DNA from: Burkholderiales bacterium | GTDB lineage: Bacteria; Pseudomonadota; Gammaproteobacteria; Burkholderiales; Burkholderiaceae_C | Assembly: GCA_021414305.1 (NCBI GenBank) | Contig: JAIOOS010000023.1 | Coordinates: 62,001 to 126,000 of the forward strand | DNA length: 64,000 bases | Direction of reading: 5' to 3' | In this document: in pieces, positions 62,567 through 64,000 of the stretch | Position numbering within the stretch: the first letter of the stretch is position 1 | How the letters are laid out: every line of letters begins with the position of its first letter | The notes under the pieces: generated by a model | Database searches by the model: none | What the model saw: the letters and a program-made list of their open reading frames with translations, nothing else | What the model was told of the DNA's origin: nothing | Position numbers and translations under genes: made by a program

Positions 62567-63067
62567 ATGAGCGAACGCGCCGCCGCACTGCGACAACGAC
62601 TGATCCGCAACTTCGACGAGACCCCGAAGCAACGCGAGCTTCGGCCCCCGCTGTACGACACCGAATGCGCCCGGCTCGGCGCCGGGACGGCGGCGGTCGC
62701 CCTCGGCATGGGCATCGACGTCCTCGCCCCCGGGATGCGCGGCTGTCCCTATCACCTGCATCACGCCGAGGAGGAAGCCTTCGTCGTGCTCGAAGGGCGC
62801 GGCACGCTGCGCGTCGCCGGCGAGCTGCTGGAGATCAAGGCGGGCGACGTCGCCTTCCTGCCGGCCGGGCCCGACTATCCGCACCAGATCATCAACACCT
62901 CGGACGCGCCGCTGAAGTACCTCTCGATCAGCACCCGGGGGCGGCCGGAGATCGTCGAGTACCCCGACTCGGGCAAGTTCCTGGCGATGAGCGGTCTCGG
63001 CGGGCAGGGCTTTTCCCGGATGGCGCGTGCCGCGGAAGACCTGGACTACTGGGAGGGCGAGCCCTGA
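62567..63067 (+). CDS. Cupin-domain protein
   Basis: A 166-residue single-cupin protein. The two cupin motifs, YHLHHAEEEAFVVLEGRGTLR and PAGPDYPHQIINTSD, hold the likely metal-binding His and Glu. CCGGAG lies nine bases upstream of ATG 62567 (MSERAAALRQ). The C-terminal tail FSRMARAAEDLDYWEGEP is Trp/acid rich. Function unknown; could be an isomerase, an oxygenase or a regulatory sugar-binding protein. Confidence 0.82.
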   Translation: MSERAAALRQRLIRNFDETPKQRELRPPLYDTECARLGAGTAAVALGMGIDVLAPGMRGCPYHLHHAEEEAFVVLEGRGTLRVAGELLEIKAGDVAFLPAGPDYPHQIINTSDAPLKYLSISTRGRPEIVEYPDSGKFLAMSGLGGQGFSRMARAAEDLDYWEGEP

Positions 63068-63076
63068 CGGGGGCGG

Positions 63077-63712
63077 CTAGGGCGCGAGCCGCTCGCGCAG
63101 CCAGGCGTCGCCTTCGCGGCGGTAGCGCAGCCGGTCGTGCAGGCGCGACTTGCGGCCCTGCCAGAACTCCCAGCTCTCGGGCTGCAGGCGGTAGCCGCCC
63201 CAGTGCGGCGGGCGCGGCGGGCGCAGCATGAACTGCGCGCCGTAGCGCGCCGCGTTGGCGACCAGGGTCGCGCGCGACGGAATCACCTGGCTCTGCGGCG
63301 AGGCCCAGGCGCCGATCCGCGAGTCGAGCGGCCGGGTCGCGTAGTAGGCATCCGACTCCTCGGCCGAGACCTTCTCGACCGTGCCCTCGATCCGGACCAC
63401 GCGCTCGAGCTCGACCCAGTGGAACTGCAGGGCCGCGGCGGGATGGGCGGCGAGTTCGCGGCCCTTTCGGCTCTCGTAGTTGGTGAACCAGACGATGCCG
63501 CGTTCGTCGTAGCCCTTGACCAGGACGATCCGGGTCGAGGGCCGGCCGTCGGCGCCCACAGTCGCCAGGGTCATCGCGTTCGGCTCGGGCAGCCGGCCGG
63601 CGATCGCTTGCTCCAGCCAGCCGGCAAACTGCCGCAAGGGGTCGCCGTGCGACGCCGATTCGTCGAGCTCGGCGAGCTCGTAGCTCTTGCGCAGGGCGGC
63701 AATGTCGGTCAC
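63077..63712 (-). CDS. pdxH: Pyridoxamine 5'-phosphate oxidase
   Basis: A 211-residue FMN enzyme that oxidises pyridoxine/pyridoxamine phosphate to pyridoxal phosphate. [47 protein letters not shown] and the C-terminal [17 protein letters not shown] are typical. The start is GTG 63712 ([12 protein letters not shown]), giving normal family length. Converges with the cupin gene with nine bases between stops. Confidence 0.93.
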   Translation of the reverse strand: MTDIAALRKSYELAELDESASHGDPLRQFAGWLEQAIAGRLPEPNAMTLATVGADGRPSTRIVLVKGYDERGIVWFTNYESRKGRELAAHPAAALQFHWVELERVVRIEGTVEKVSAEESDAYYATRPLDSRIGAWASPQSQVIPSRATLVANAARYGAQFMLRPPRPPHWGGYRLQPESWEFWQGRKSRLHDRLRYRREGDAWLRERLAP

Positions 63713-63849
63713 CTGCCGAGTATAGGAAGGGGCGCGGGCCGGCGCAGGCGCGCGACTTGCCCGGCGATTCAGCGGATTTGTGCTTACGGGGAAGGCCTTA
63801 CGTAGACCTACCACTTCCTCATTCGACGGCCCTCTCCCATCCTCGGACC

Positions 63850-64000
63850 ATGGCAACCACCCGGACGGTGATCGTTCTAGCGGCTGGCGGCGGCACCCGG
63901 TTCATCGCCGACTCGCACAAGCTCGCGGCCCGCTTCAGCGGCGAGGCAAGCGTGCTCGCGACCACGCTCGGCCAGGCGATCGCCAGCCACCTGCACGTCG
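63850..64000 (+). CDS. MobA-like nucleotidyltransferase, partial
   Basis: The first 50 residues of a nucleotidyltransferase: [23 protein letters not shown] carries the NTP-binding signature LAAGxGxRF and the following HKL of MobA/MocA-like enzymes. Could be a molybdenum-cofactor cytidylyl- or guanylyltransferase for an oxidoreductase encoded beyond the window. Cut off by the right edge. Confidence 0.75.
   Translation, partial: MATTRTVIVLAAGGGTRFIADSHKLAARFSGEASVLATTLGQAIASHLHV

Overview
The window is a GC-rich, gene-dense bacterial chromosome segment with no rRNA, complete tRNA, transposase, integrase or CRISPR array that I can see. Branched-chain-type (Liv) ABC transporters, a VanA/VanB-like oxygenase pair, an HpaR-like regulator, a complete urease cluster and many two-component proteins point to a beta-proteobacterium, probably Burkholderiales. 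This is an inference from gene content, not from a marker gene.

Layout. 1-4.6 kb: trehalose metabolism (otsB partial, membrane-tethered otsA, divergent GH15 hydrolase). 4.7-6.3 kb: a single-domain response regulator and a CDF metal transporter separated by a perfect palindrome. 6.3-11.8 kb: a Liv-type ABC transporter with a fused permease-ATPase, its Tat-type binding protein and a divergent MarR regulator with a palindromic operator. 11.9-19.8 kb: a catabolic and electron-transfer block (HpaR-like regulator, class II aldolase, orphan binding protein, LysR, Rieske oxygenase plus reductase, two c-type cytochromes, ferritin-like protein). A 26-bp exact direct repeat lies near both ends of this block. 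19.9-23.6 kb: an ECF sigma factor, a four-gene overlapping operon (MarR, PAS, hemerythrin, CBS-BON) and a divergent metallophosphoesterase. 23.7-37.0 kb: a signalling region with two paralogous multi-PAS hybrid kinases, M14 peptidase and hemerythrin genes, and a non-cyanobacterial kai operon (kaiC, kaiB, hybrid kinase, REC-EAL, double-receiver protein). 37.2-47.1 kb: thiolase, glyoxalase, DoxX, metallo-beta-lactamase-fold hydrolase, and a second five-gene Liv transporter ending in an acyl-CoA synthetase. 47.2-49.9 kb: DksA-like protein, MCFSATASF-type membrane protein, universal stress protein and diguanylate cyclase, with two FNR/ANR-like boxes. 49.9-53.7 kb: a leftward cluster of poorly characterised genes led by a caspase/C25-like cysteine peptidase, next to a strong nested hairpin. 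53.7-64 kb: cytidine-deaminase-like protein, cyclic-nucleotide-binding protein, the urease cluster ureD-A-B-C-(fic)-E-F-G, YdcF-like protein, cupin, pdxH and the start of a MobA-like gene.

How it works together. The two Liv systems appear to import small organic acids or amino-acid-like substrates that feed nearby CoA-ligase, thiolase and oxygenase genes. The kai operon, hybrid kinases, EAL and GGDEF proteins form a dense phosphorelay and cyclic-di-GMP area. The hemerythrin, PAS, CBS, FNR-box and cytochrome genes suggest redox or oxygen sensing. The most notable items are the kai operon with an altered KaiC CII domain, the peptidase cluster at 49.9-53.4 kb, the ureE frame slip that makes an apparent ureE-ureF fusion, the structured inverted repeats at 53,463-53,512 and 59,880-59,990, and the 26-bp direct repeat.
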